Of a stretch of DNA of 64,000 bases, positions 42,058-54,300 are shown one piece after another. The translations under genes and the position numbers were made by a program. The stretch spans positions 15,428,417 to 15,492,416 of the forward strand of contig NW_025335761.1 in assembly GCF_004798865.1 (NCBI RefSeq), in the 5' to 3' direction. The notes beneath the pieces were generated by a model. The model saw only the letters and a program-made list of their open reading frames with translations. It had not been told where the DNA came from and did no database searches. Origin of the DNA: Varanus komodoensis (taxonomy: Eukaryota > Chordata > Lepidosauria > Squamata > Varanidae). Each line of letters starts with the position of its first letter. Position 1 is the stretch's first letter.

Positions 42058-44664
42058 GTAATGTGCACGTGAGCGCCTTTTGTTGATGGATGCAGAGGCT
42101 CAGAAGCATAAAGGGAGGGGAAAGACCGACCTGCAAGGGGGTAGTGTTGGGTCTGGTTTCTTTCTAGTGGGATGTGTGCTTTTCCTGTTGCCCAAAGCTT
42201 AGAGAAGTTCCTTTCTTCTCGCTCGGCTCCTAGTCGTAAGGGTACGGCTGATGTAAAACTTCAAAATACAAAAGGGGTTTGAGGGAAACAAAGTCTGTGC
42301 GACGGAGCTGAGATTGGAAAAGACCTCTAAAGAAAAAAAAAAAAAAAAGACCAGAAATAAAAGCTGTTTTTATGAAGTCGCCTTTGAAATAAGAAGCGAC
42401 TTATCTAAAGAAAGGACCATTCGGCGATTCTTCCTCACCATCTTTTGTTTTCTTTGTCACTTTCAGCTTAAAGATTCTCTGTCGTTTGCTGCGCCGTGCA
42501 TGCAACGCTGGTTCGGTGCATTTGGCTATGCTTGCAAGTGAAAACATTGCTTCACACTTATTAAGTGCTTAGGATTTTGTAAGCACTGTACAGTTCAAAA
42601 AATTTAAGACAGTCGCTGTATGTTAAGGCTGAAAAGTAGAAACAAGAACGTATTGCTCTGTGTGCATTTTAATTGTAATTAAACTCTTACAAGTTTTTCT
42701 TGACTAATCTAAGTCTTTGGGTCTTAAAAAGTTCGTCACACTTGCCAAAGGCCTGTAGCCATTCTAAAAGAGTGAAAGTACTGCCAGAAAAGTAGAGGGG
42801 CAGTTCATCTGGTTTATAGGCCTTTAAAAGACAGCAGTATAAACTGTTCTTTATTTTTTGTTTATTTAAAAAGGGTAGCCAGAACACCCAGTTCCTCTAA
42901 GCCCTCCTTGGCTACAGATTCAACACACTTAATGATGGAAGGGGAACTTATTTGTGCATTGAGGACTTGTACAAACTGGAATCACAATATTTTGATTACA
43001 TTTATATGCTGCTTTCCCTATGCAAATTCTAGGTAGGATATATAAATTGCTAGACAGCCTTCTGTCCAGGCATTGATGAACCTTAGACTTCTGCAGCCTC
43101 AATAAAGTTGCTGCTGGTGTGTTTTTAAGCTGTAGCCTGGAAGATCAATGTTTGCCTTTTCTATTAGCTGCTTTCATCTGTTTGTGAAGCGTGTTGCAAA
43201 TGTTCACTCAGCTGCTCCCTGTCTCCCTTGCCTAAATAGTGGGCACAGGTGAGTTCTGCAGTGCCAACTATCACTTCATATGTTCTGCAGTGCCACCACT
43301 CATTTAAAGGTGCATTAAAAGATGAGTCTCTTAGGTCATCTTCAGAGTACCTCTGTATAAGCAATTTCAGATTGGCCAAGGTGAGGTCTGTGTTAAAGAA
43401 GAACTCACTTTCTGATCTCTTTAGTAGGTAACTTACTAGATATAAAAGCTTAGCAACAGACACTAAATATATTTATTTAAAAATACTTTATTAAAAATAA
43501 TATAAAGTATCTAAGCTTCTAAGTCTGCCTCAGCATCTCAAGCTTTGGGATGCTAGTTAAAATGTATCAATTTCTCTGTCTCAAACTATCTTAAAGTTAA
43601 CCGCTTTTGTTGACCAGTTAACTGTAACCTATTCAGCTATTACACATTTTATTCCTGCTAAAAAAGGAAATGCTCCTTTCTAGTGGCAAGAAAAATCAGA
43701 ACATTTTCAGTTTATTAAGACATGCAGGAAATACATGCAGCATGTTGGTACATAGTTGCTGAACAGACTACCAAGATGGGGTCTGTCAAGGTGATGTTGA
43801 TAGCCTATCAGTTACATACACAGTTTGGAGGACCAAGGGAGGTCAGGTGGAAGAAGGTCAGCCTTGCTAGAAGTTGAATGTGATTAAGATACACAAAACA
43901 AAAGGAGGAACTTTCAGGTCAGGCAAGTAATCAGCACTTCTGTGGTATACACAGGGAGCAAGACTGGCAACATAGTTTCCTGATCAGATTAGAAATCCCA
44001 CCTTAAGTCTAAAGTTGTTCTTTCAGTGTCAGGCTTTTAGCCATATTATGGCAGAACTTTTGCTCATTTTTTGCTGACACTAGCGAAACCCCTAGTTTTC
44101 AGTCTCTATTTCTCCTATGTACATACTTTCACAATTGTAACTTCTCAATAACCTCCTTCCTCTACTTTAAGATTAAGAACATAGAATAAGAAGAGCCAAA
44201 GGCCACCAAAGCACATGCATATGGGACTGGTTTAAAGAGCTGAGGCCAGGCAAATCATTTGGATGAATGCTGCTGCTTCTGAACAGCATTATGTTCCTCC
44301 CCAAAGGAGCTGCTGTTAACCTTTCCTCCAGTATCTTGAGTTAGCTCTTTCAACCTTTTGCATTTACCTTCCTTCTCTTTAAGCAGAGGCTTGACTCTGC
44401 CAGGAGAGGCAGGTGTTATTGCTCTCTCAGTGAAACAGGGAAGCTCTGTAAATCTGAGAGAAAGGAAAGATGGAGCAAACTGGGGCAAGTGGGTGTGGCT
44501 GCTGGGTGCAGGCAGTACATTCCTTAACTCAAGTACATTTGGGGGGATGTCAGGACCACATGTTGCCCATTCCTGCATTAAACTCCATTTTCCCCCTTGA
44601 AGTTATAATCAATTCATCAGGTCTTGTATGCATCTGAGGCTTATGTGACTGCAGTAGAATAATT
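42058..44664. other. EXD2 intron 1, no feature recognised
   Basis: CpG-rich to about 42540, then AT-rich. A poly-A run lies at 42332-42348. The minus-strand 99-codon frame at 43463-43164 has no recognisable domain. Confidence 0.5.
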
Positions 44665-44745
44665 TATAGCGCAGTCCTAAAACTGTGTACTTATGTAAGT
44701 CCCAGTGAGCTATTCCCAGGTAAGTAGACCTAGCATTGCCGTCTT
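44665..44745. repeat. Foldback MITE, family 2
   Basis: TATAGCGCAGTCCTAAAACT, then TTATGTAAGTCCCAGTGAGC, TATTCCCAGGTAAGTAGACC and a TAGCATTGC end. Short palindrome abutting a family 1 copy. Confidence 0.65.
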
Positions 44746-44748
44746 GAG

Positions 44749-44864
44749 GTATAATCCTATGCATATCTCGACAGGAAAAAATCCTACAATTCCCATCATG
44801 GCTAGCTGGGGAATGCTGGGATTTGCGGAAATTATTTCTCTCTAAACGTACTTAGAATTGCTAT
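44749..44864. repeat. Foldback MITE, family 1
   Basis: Starts GGTATAATCCTATGCATATC, has arms ATCCTACAATTCCCATCATG and GGGAATGCTGGGATTTGCGG, and ends CTTAGAATTGCTATC. It lies about 75 bases upstream of the EXD2 start-codon exon. Confidence 0.75.
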
Positions 44865-44939
44865 CTTAGCCATTGTTCCCACTTGTCCCAGGATGTATCT
44901 AGCATTTGATCTATATGTCCCCCTCAATATTGTTTTCAG

Positions 44940-45328
44940 GTTACAAGACAGCTCTGTAACAACATGCCTGCATTGGCGAAGTAGTCGGGGGATGAACAAT
45001 GCTCAGGCAAACAACAGTCACTGTCGCTGTGGCCACCCTGTTAGGCATCGCAGCTGGAGGCCTGGTTTTCTGGAAAATCATCCAGCGTCGCAAAGGCAGA
45101 ACTTGCACTGCACTTAAACAAGGAGGAACTGTTAAAGAACAAGAAAAGGAAGACTCCTCAGAAGATCATATCCTTTCATTCATATCATCTCCTTTAATCC
45201 CCTGGGTAGAGAAGATTCTTGAGGCAAAAGTGCTGATAATTTCTGAGGCAGAGAAATGGAATGAAATAGAATCATTATTAAAGGAGGAGGTGGATCATTG
45301 TCCAGTCCTTGGAATTGACTGTGAATGG
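44940..45328 (+). CDS. EXD2: EXD2 exon with start codon
   Basis: Acceptor TTTTCAG ends at 44939 and donor GTAAGT begins at 45329. The first 59 bases are leader; coding starts at 44999 and gives residues 1-110, ending GIDCEW. The leader carries two upstream ATGs. Confidence 0.93.
44964..45117 (+). promoter_or_regulatory. Two upstream ORFs at the EXD2 start
   Basis: ATG at 44964 opens a six-codon frame (MPALAK, stop at 44982-44984). ATG at 44992 opens a 41-codon frame that overlaps the main start out of frame and stops at 45115-45117. The main ATG at 44999 has A at -3; the ATG at 44992 has G at -3. Both could reduce initiation at 44999. Effect inferred, not shown. Confidence 0.5.
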
Positions 45329-48300
45329 GTAAGTCTTATAGACTGGGAAACTCTGCTTAGACAGAAATAGGTTATTAACGAGTTATCTCCTGTTTCTTAT
45401 GCTGAATCTAAGGGATGTCCAATGTGCTATTTGATTCCCACGCTGAGTCACTCCCATATGGTGGCTTTCTTTCATGTAATAACACAGATGTAGTTTCCCA
45501 TGTGGATCCATCTGACTATGGGACTATTTTCCTCAGCACCATGAGGCATTTCTTTAAGAGTCCATCACTGATTTGGGGACTTCTTATGTGGTTAGGGGAG
45601 ACACTCTGAGTGCCATTTTTCGGTAGAAAGGCAGATAATCAATAAATAACTAGCTAATTATATCTGCAGGCAGTATTATACATTTGCTTTCTTGCCTGCT
45701 GAATTGTTTATATGGCACTTCAGGAACTTTAAAGAAAATTCACAATGAGTTATTTTACTCTTCCCAAATAAAAAAGAATGAAGCTGTAAAATAGTTACCC
45801 AGGGAAGTAACTGTAGAGTAGCCTTCCCCAAGCTGGCACTTTCCAGATGGGTGAGACTGTGATGCTCATCATCCTCAGTCAGGATATCCAATGGTGGGGA
45901 TGATAGCAGTTGTAGTCCAACACATCTAGACAGCAACAGTTTGGAGAAGCTACTACATGCCAGAGGCAGACTTATTCTCTGGATGTGGGTTCTTATGTAG
46001 ACAAAAGAACATCTATGTACAAGACAGCGATAATAGGAGGTTTGCTGTAACCTCCAGCTCTGCAGTAAGATTAAAAGCAGTTTAGCAAAAAGCCCTAAGG
46101 GGATAAAGCTTTTCAAAACAGCTCAATGAGGAGTGAGCATCCTAGTGAGTATCGAATGTAGACTGACTGTTGCAGGACGACTACAGTGGGCTGGGGGAAT
46201 GGAATGAAGTGTCCAGAAAAAGGGCGTAGCTGAACTCCTGAACGTGAAGATGCCACAATAATATTTTGTTGCCAGCTCCACTATTCTTTCATACACCAGT
46301 CTCCTGATTTTTTTATATAAAGCCCAAGTGTGGTGTAGTGGTTAAGAGCATGGGACTGGGACTCAGAGGATCTGGGTTTGAGTCCCCGCTCGGCCATGGA
46401 GCCAACTGGGTGACTTTGGGCCAGTCACAGTCTCTCAGCCCAACCTACCTCACAGGGTTGTTGTTGTGGGGATAAGATGGAGGAGGAGAGATAATGTAAG
46501 CTGCCTTAAGCCCTTTCTAGGAAAAAGGCAGGATATAAATCGAATAAATAAACAAACAAACAAACAAATAAAGTGGTACCCGGGCAGTTTCCCATCTAGG
46601 TAATGCTTAGGGCCAGACCCACTTAGCTTCAGCAGTAGCCTTCAGACCTTTAAAAAAAAGTGGGGGGGGGGCTTAACTGGAATTGAGGACTCACTGGTTC
46701 AGTGTCTGCTTTAGGTGGAACCTGGTTAAGCACAGCTCTGGTATGTGTCACATGATATTAAAGTGTTTGTATTGATATTGCTGGCTTTAAAAAAGCTGCA
46801 GCGGTCCTGTTCCCTTTTGTATTTTTCCAAATACCTCAATATCTCTTCTAAGGAAAACTTAGGGTGCAATCCTATGTAAGTTTAGACAGAAAAGCGACCT
46901 GCAACTCCCAGCATATCCCAGCCACCACAGGATAACTAGAATGCCCCAGTATAGGACAGTGCCTTTACAATAAAAACCTAGCAGGAAGTTCGTGTTTACT
47001 CATAATAACATAACTGTTATTGTGGTGCTATTATGGTGTTAGATTACCGTTTTAGCAGATGTTTTGCATCAGCTCATGTTTTGTTAAGACATGGTACAAG
47101 GTGCATAGTGAGTCTCATACATTCTGCAATTAAGGGCAAGGGTTAGGAATATAGGGTGTAGCTTCTAGCAGGTTCAGGGCTCAGTTTACAAATTAAGGAA
47201 GGGGGTGAAATCTTTAACAATTCCATTTAAGTTAGGCAAAAGATATTTATTGAAAATGCATAATGGCCAGTCTAGCATTGATTGATTGATTGATTGTTAC
47301 ACTTATATCCCACCTTTTTTCATCTTGTAAGGGGGCACTTCTCCATTTTATCCTCACAATAACAACCCTGTGTGGTAGGTTAGGCTGAAAGTGACTGGCT
47401 CAAAGTCACTCAGTAACCAACATGGCCAAAAAGAGACTAGAACTCCAGTCTCCCAAGTCACAGTCCAGTGCTCTGATCACTTCAACACAGTTTTTTTTTT
47501 TAAATCTAAGCCATTTCTTCTGTTTTGTAGCATTTATTTCAGCCAGAAATCAATCTTTCCATTATTCTTTTGTTCTTGCTAGGTGTCAGCAGAAGGGAAG
47601 AAAGCCAAGCCTGTTTCTCTCTTGCAAATGGCTTCCTTCAGTGGTCTTTGCATTCTTCTTCGCTTGCCTCAGTTGACTGCTGGTGGACAGGTCCTTCCAA
47701 AGGCTTTGCTGGAGATCCTGGCAGATGGTCGCATTCTAAAGGTTGGGGTAGGGTGTTGGGAAGATGCCTGCAAGTTACTTCATGACTATGGTGTAACGGT
47801 CAAAGGAACTGTGGACCTCCGGTATTTGGCCATGAGACAGAGGTGGGCATCTTTGAAAGAAAGTTTCCGCCTTAGTGGGCCATGATCACTGTTTCCAAAT
47901 GTTCAAACTACTTGGTTACCTGGAATGAATGTTAGCATGGCTTTTGTTTCCTAGAACAGTGCTAAATGCAATATGTTAAGGATGTGTGAAATACATTTGT
48001 TTTATTGTTAAGGATTTTGATTGTATTTGTTTTATAACATATATTTAATTGTTCCTAATTTTACTGAAATGACTGCAATGGTGAAATGATTTCAAGATGG
48101 CAGTAACGCTGACGATCTAGATCTAATCAGTCTTGGCCAAAGAAATCCTGTGCATGAATCACCTTGTCACAAACAGATACATCAATCCGTTTCAAAAGTT
48201 ATTTATTATTCCATTTATTTATTCAATTTATATACTGTCCCCGATAGCCCACAAGCTCTCTGGCCAGTTTACAATTTTTAAAAATCCTAAATACTATACA

Positions 48301-51300
48301 TAAAATACTCATAAAACCGTATAAACAATATATTCATAAAATACTATAAAACAAGCAATATAAACCAACAACTATGAGACAACCATCAGCATTGGCAGCA
48401 ATTTAAAACCATATTTAACAAAATATTATTTAATTCAGCAATAAAACATTTGGAAAATAAAAAGGTTTTCATCTGGTACTGAAAAGATATAAGGGATGGT
48501 GCCAGACACAGGTTTCTGGGGGAGCAGGTTCCAGAGATGGGGTGGCGCTACTGAAAAGATGGTTCTCCTGGTTGCCACCCCCACTTACTTCATTAGTGGG
48601 ATGGTTCCCTGAAATGGACCTCAACATTTTATTTGATTGAATGAATAATCAATTCTTTTTTCCCCATTTACAAACCTTAAAGTAAGGCCCTTCCCCAAAA
48701 TGGACTCAGCCTCAAATCTCTTGCTGAGAGGATCCTCAACTACTCTCTTGACAAGTCTCTTCACCTGTGCTGCAGCAACTGGGAGGCAGAACAGCTGACT
48801 CAAGACCAGGTTTGTACTCTATTGCACAACAGGAGCAGCAGCAGCTTCTGGAAGGAGTAGAGAAGTTAAGAGTCAAATGACTTCAGATTTCTTTGAATAC
48901 GATCTGCGGGACCTGCAGTGGACTGGCTTCCCATGGACTAGCTTTTACTTTTTAGGGCGAGAGTTATGCTAATGAATTAGCATGTTTGTTCAAGGGTACC
49001 CGAGTGCCAACGCACAGGTGTGCTAATGTGAATTAGAACAAGTAAATCAAAATTCTGGTTAAAAAGGAAAATCCAGTTCTGCCAATGAGTGGATGATGCA
49101 ACAAAAGACTCCTGTGCACCCCTAGGAAGATGCAGCTTATAGCAAAGGCAGCCCATGTAACCTCTTGATCATTTACTTTGGCTGTTGAACCTCTAACCTC
49201 ATTGGTGGAAGGATTTCCAAGAAATGGCAAGTCGGTAAGCCAGCGGTGGGCAACTTGTCAGTTGCACTCCACAGGCTTTGACCTTCAGCTTCACTCTGCC
49301 CTAGCAAGCACACCCAGTAGGAATGAGAGTTGTATGCCAAGACATCTGGATGGCAACAAGTTGCCCACTGGTCCTTCAAACATAAGAAGGTACTGAAGCA
49401 CCTGTTAAGGATGCTTTGGGATACCCCTTACCTGTCTGAGAACTGTATTGCATGAGGATCTGTGGGTGTAAAAGCCAAGATGCAGGTATTAAAGGCTGCC
49501 AAATTGGAGGATATAGATGAGGGTTGGGAGCAGTTGTGGTTGCATGTGCAGACTACCCTGGAAGGGTGCAATCCAATGCGGGCGCTCAAACTTGAAGGAT
49601 TCTGGGCATCCTGCTCAGAACAAGAGGCGTGTGGAAGCGATCTTAACCTCCCGGCTCTGCCTGCTCTGCAAATCAGTTCCCCGGGCAATTTTGGCAGTCT
49701 AACTGTGGTGCTGTGGGCAGGAAGGGAAAGAGGCTGCAGGGCCACCAATATACATAGTATCATGCCTGACGGCTCGACAGAGACGTCACCTCGCGAGAAA
49801 GAGTCAAACATTCAAAATGAGAATCAGACATTAGAACAAGATGACTTATACTTGAGGCCCAGTAGCCAAACGGCCCCTCCGCAGCCCCACTCAGGGAATA
49901 CTGAGCAAATAGCTCCCCCACGCCCTGACCCTTTGCCTTCTGAACAAATAGCCTCATCACGGCCTGATCATGAGGCTTCTGAACGAGAGGCTTCTCCTCA
50001 TCCTGACTCTGAGGTGCGTGAGCAAGATGCCCCCTCCCACCTCCTGACTCTGTAACTGCTGGACAGAGTTCAGGAGATACAGAAGACATAATATCTTTAG
50101 CCAACGTCAATCTTAGACGTAGTTTAAGACGATTGAAACAAATGAGAAAACAGGACAGAGGTTTGTCCCACCCACGAGCAGAAAGACGTGACAGGAAAAG
50201 CTAATCCCACGTGGGCTCCCCAGAGTCTTCACAAAGGGGGGAGCAACTGACCTATTAGGACCTTCTCATTAGAGCTTATCTGTTGCATCATAAATCTTGT
50301 AGAAAGTAGTAATAAAAGACTTTAGTTTTACAGCCGACTGCTGTGTGAGTTAATTGGAGACGTAAGTTACGACCTCACGACACATAGGGTCACTCTGCTC
50401 CCTCCCTTGGAACCCTAAGCCTTTACTGCTTCTCCGAGGTTGCTTTTATGAGAAGCAGCCAGAATGCTTTTTCTGCTCTTGCTGTGGTGGGGTGAGGAGG
50501 ACTTGACTGCAGATCCCTGGCTCCGAGGTTGGAGGTCTTTTCCAGCCTCAGCTCTGGGAAGCTGAAGAATCTTTTGGTCATGGGATTGCTCTGGAAGGCG
50601 GACATCTGGTCTCCTTTGGTACTGGCACATTTTGTGTTTAGCTTCCTAGTAGGCTGAAGGCTTAGGGAGCAATAGTATGCATACCAAGAAAGAAAAACGT
50701 CCGACTCTCAGCATGGTTTGCTGGGCAATGCTGGGAGTTATATTGTTCTATTTAAACATGCATAGGGCTGCGCCCTTATTTTCCTTGTCTTATTACTATT
50801 CTTTTTTTCATATTTGGCTTCTTCCAAGTATCAGAACTGTGCTGTTTTGTCCTCAGATTGCTTATGCTGCCAGGGATGCTCAGGTGTCGGTAGCTCTGTT
50901 TCTCCATCTGCTGCGACTGCCCTTCATGTGCCCTGTAACCAGTGGTGAATATGCTCTTCCTGCTTGGGAAAAGGTCCTGAAGAAGTGCCAGGGTTTGGTG
51001 GATGTGCCCTTCAAAGGAAGAAACAGCAGTAGTCATGGAGATGTTGAACAGGCAGAAGACTCTGAGCTAAAACAAAAGGATCAGAAACCTCTAGCGAATG
51101 GTCAGTCCCCAGCTAACCAGCAAACGAAAGATCCCCGAAAGCACAAGCGGAAGCCCCTGGGAGCAGGATATTCTGCTAGGTAGATTATTTGTATTGTTGT
51201 GTATATTTTTCATTAAAAAGAATCATGAAGCATAGTTCTATTTGGTCTAGTTTCAATAGCTAACCCTAGGCTTATTGTGGAGGTCTTTGCTGGATATATA

Positions 51301-54300
51301 CTCTTAACCTGGATGGGAGCCATGAAATATTTATACAATACCTGATAGACTGTGGGCCTCCCATTGGCCAAAATGCATTAATGAGTACGGCCACCAGGTG
51401 TGAACCACAACAAGGTCAGTTTTGTAGATGACCATGTAGATGTTTGGGGGGGAGGTCTTTAAGCCCAGGGCCTGAATTCAATTTGGAGAAACTCTTGGTG
51501 GCTGCATTCTAGTGGTGGATGGGGCCAAAGGCAAAGGGGCAGGGCCAAGACTCTGCATGTTTTAACTTAAAGGTTTTACTGTGAGTAAGATCAGCCTTAG
51601 AGAAGCCACTCAGCCTTTCCGAATGGGAAAAATAAGCTGTGCACCAGCCGGGAGACCGCCAAACAATCAGCAGTCAAGGGAAAGGGGAGTAGTCAGAGAG
51701 GGTATTGTTTTGCCCCTTACTTGGATGGCAGCCATGTGGAAGGACCATGATGGACATGATTCTGTGCAGGTTCAGAATGTTGCATCAGTGGTTCCTGGGC
51801 AAAGTGATGTTCTCAGTGTTTCGTTATTTCAGATGGCTCCCAGGTGGACTTTATCATCAGATATTCTGAGCAGTGATACCTAATACTCTATATCCTTGGA
51901 GGCCATAGACTTTGTCTTGGCAGCCAGCCAAAATGTGTGATCGCCTTGATGGTCTCTCAACTGTAGGATTGGGGCTGGGGTTTGTGCCTAATGCCACACT
52001 GGCTTTTAGAGGTATTTCAAGCTTCTCTGAAATGTAGCCTCAGGTGAGAGCCTATTCCCTTCCAGAATGGCAGAGACTTCACATCTGGCTGAGTTTCTGA
52101 AGAACTTAGAGTTCCATCAAAGCAGAACAGATGCTGACTTCCTCTCAACAGCCCCAAGTTCAGCAAATGGTCAGAGACTCATGACACTTGGCAATGGAGA
52201 AAAGGCACTCACCATAGTGAGTGATTTTGAAAATCCAGCTTTGAGTATGAATTCAGGATATGGTTTCAGAATATATCAATACTTTGTGATTCTATGCTGA
52301 CCTGCAGCATAATATTATGAAAGTTTACTAAGAAGTACAATGGGACTTGCTCCTAGGATAATAACTTTACTTGAAAGTACTCTCTGTTGAAATTGGCAGG
52401 GTTTGCTACCAAGTCAATGCATGGAAGATTGAGGTGCCAGAATTGTTTCATTTGGTGATGTGTGATTTTATGTGTACTAAGAATAACTTATTTTGAGCAA
52501 TGTTACAGTTTCTTGTGCAAGAATAGTTGCATGTCTGTCTTTTTCACAGGAAATCTCCCTTGTATGACAATTGCTTCTTACACGCACCGGATGGGCAGCC
52601 TCTGTGTACCTGTGATCGAAAGAAGGCTCAGTGGTATCTTGACAAGGGGATTGGAGGTTTGTGAACCTTGCTAATCAACAACAGTTGCCTGGGGAAAGAA
52701 GTGAAAAGGTTGAAAGTAGATCTGTTGCTGCCAAGATTGTGGTGAGTTAGAAATTCTGCTTAGGAAAAAGGAGTTTGTCTGGGCATTAAGTCACCCATCC
52801 AGATTTCAACCAGGCCCGACCCTGCTTGGCTTCCAAGATTAGGCATGATCAGGCACTATAGGCTATACAAAAGCTAATTTAATATAGATAAGCTTCTTTT
52901 CTCTGGTGTCATTCTCATAATTTCCAGCCAGCATGGTCAGTGGACTACTGTGTTGGTCGTCTAGCACATCTGGAGGGTTCCAGCCTGTGGGAAGCTGAAT
53001 TTAGATGTGGCATTTGACCCACAATAGCAGGTACCTCTGAGGAGGCCTAGATCAGAGATATGCAGTGTGGGGCCTGTAGGCACTGATGTGTGTGAGCCAT
53101 TTCCTTGGTGTCCACCAAAGTGCTCCACCCTCCTCACTTAAAGAAAGAATAAAAACTTTTTCGTATCAGCTGCCAGGATCAATGCAAAGGGAAGTGAAAG
53201 CCTCAGGCATCTGCCATATTCATTCCCTTTGAATGCCTCTGGGCTACGTGGTGACGCCTTCTTGTAACTAGCCATGCTTCTCCAAGCAGTCATTTTATAG
53301 TGGTTCCCAGGACAGCATCACAAATTTCCACATATACCTAGTAGACCACAAAAGTTGCTTGCTTCTGGTCCAGATGCTCTTCCCAACCATTCTGCCCAAA
53401 GTCCATTGTGCTGTTTATGTTGGGTTGCCCTCTTCCATTCCATAGCCTCATGCTGCTAGTGCCCTTCTGCCTTTTCACTCCCTTGAGGGGGGATTCAGCT
53501 GACTCTCTAGGCCAGGGGTCGGCAACCTTTAACACTCAAAGAGCCATTTGGACCCGTTTCCCACACAAAAGAAAACACCGGGAGCCGCAAAACCCTTTTG
53601 ACATCTAAAACGAAGATAACACTGCATATATCGTTTTTTATCTTAATGCTATGTATATCTTCATTATGATTTAGCTGCAGCTCTTGCTCAGTCACTAAAA
53701 ACTGGTATTTTTAATCTTCTATTATAAACTAGCAGGACTCCTTTCATATATTTTGAATAGGAGAACAGCTTCCTGAAGAGTCAAAGTCAGTGCTAAAGGG
53801 CTGCATGTATTAAACAGCAAACTCCATAAGTTCCTCAGCAGTAAAAGCAAATGAATCTACCCACTATCTTTTCTATGATTTATCCATGGTTGGCCTGGGG
53901 GGTGGCTCAGTAAATCAGATCAGTGGTGTGTTTACTGACTGATTAGCAGATAAACAGTCAAGTGCTTTGAATTGTGACAGGTCCCAAGCACAGCTTTTAA
54001 CATTCAGATGAAGGAGATTACATTGGGACAAAGAGAATCCTTTCAGCAGAGTTTTGTGTAACATGAGATCCTGCAAGAAGCTTGTTTAGCAGAGGAATGT
54101 AGTGATTTACTTAACTAGCTGATTTACTTAACTAGCTGTACTTAACTAGCTAGTGCTGCCGGTATTTTGAGCGAAGGAGCCGCAGCAGAGGGGTTCGAGA
54201 GCCACGTGCGGCTCCGGAACCGCGGGTTGCCGACCCCTGCTCTAGGGAGAAAGAGTGTCAACAGCACACCAGCAGGCTGGCCGGACCTATGGTAGACCAA

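Larger units (their letters stand above)
45329..47582. other. EXD2 intron with MITE, SINEs and 5S-like repeat
   Basis: Contains the elements listed separately at 45819, 46326, 46571, 46861 and 47277. The rest shows nothing callable. Confidence 0.6.
48810..50856. other. EXD2 intron with MITEs and a solo LTR
   Basis: Holds the repeats at 49241, 49758 and 50664. The remaining 48.8-49.2, 49.4-49.75 and 50.4-50.65 kb are unclassified. Confidence 0.6.

Noticed and set aside
46326-46400. tRNA-like A and B boxes suggesting a tRNA gene
   Set aside because: They belong to the head of a Sauria-type SINE with body and tail. No cloverleaf gene is supported.
49462-50055. 197-codon plus-strand frame with proline/serine-rich repeats
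   Set aside because: It starts outside and runs into the solo LTR. The repeats are explained by the 39-bp minisatellite and no protein family is visible.
49903-50055. Regular 39-bp repeats that could suggest a CRISPR array
   Set aside because: The repeats are directly adjacent without spacers, diverged, and in a vertebrate genome. They are a minisatellite.
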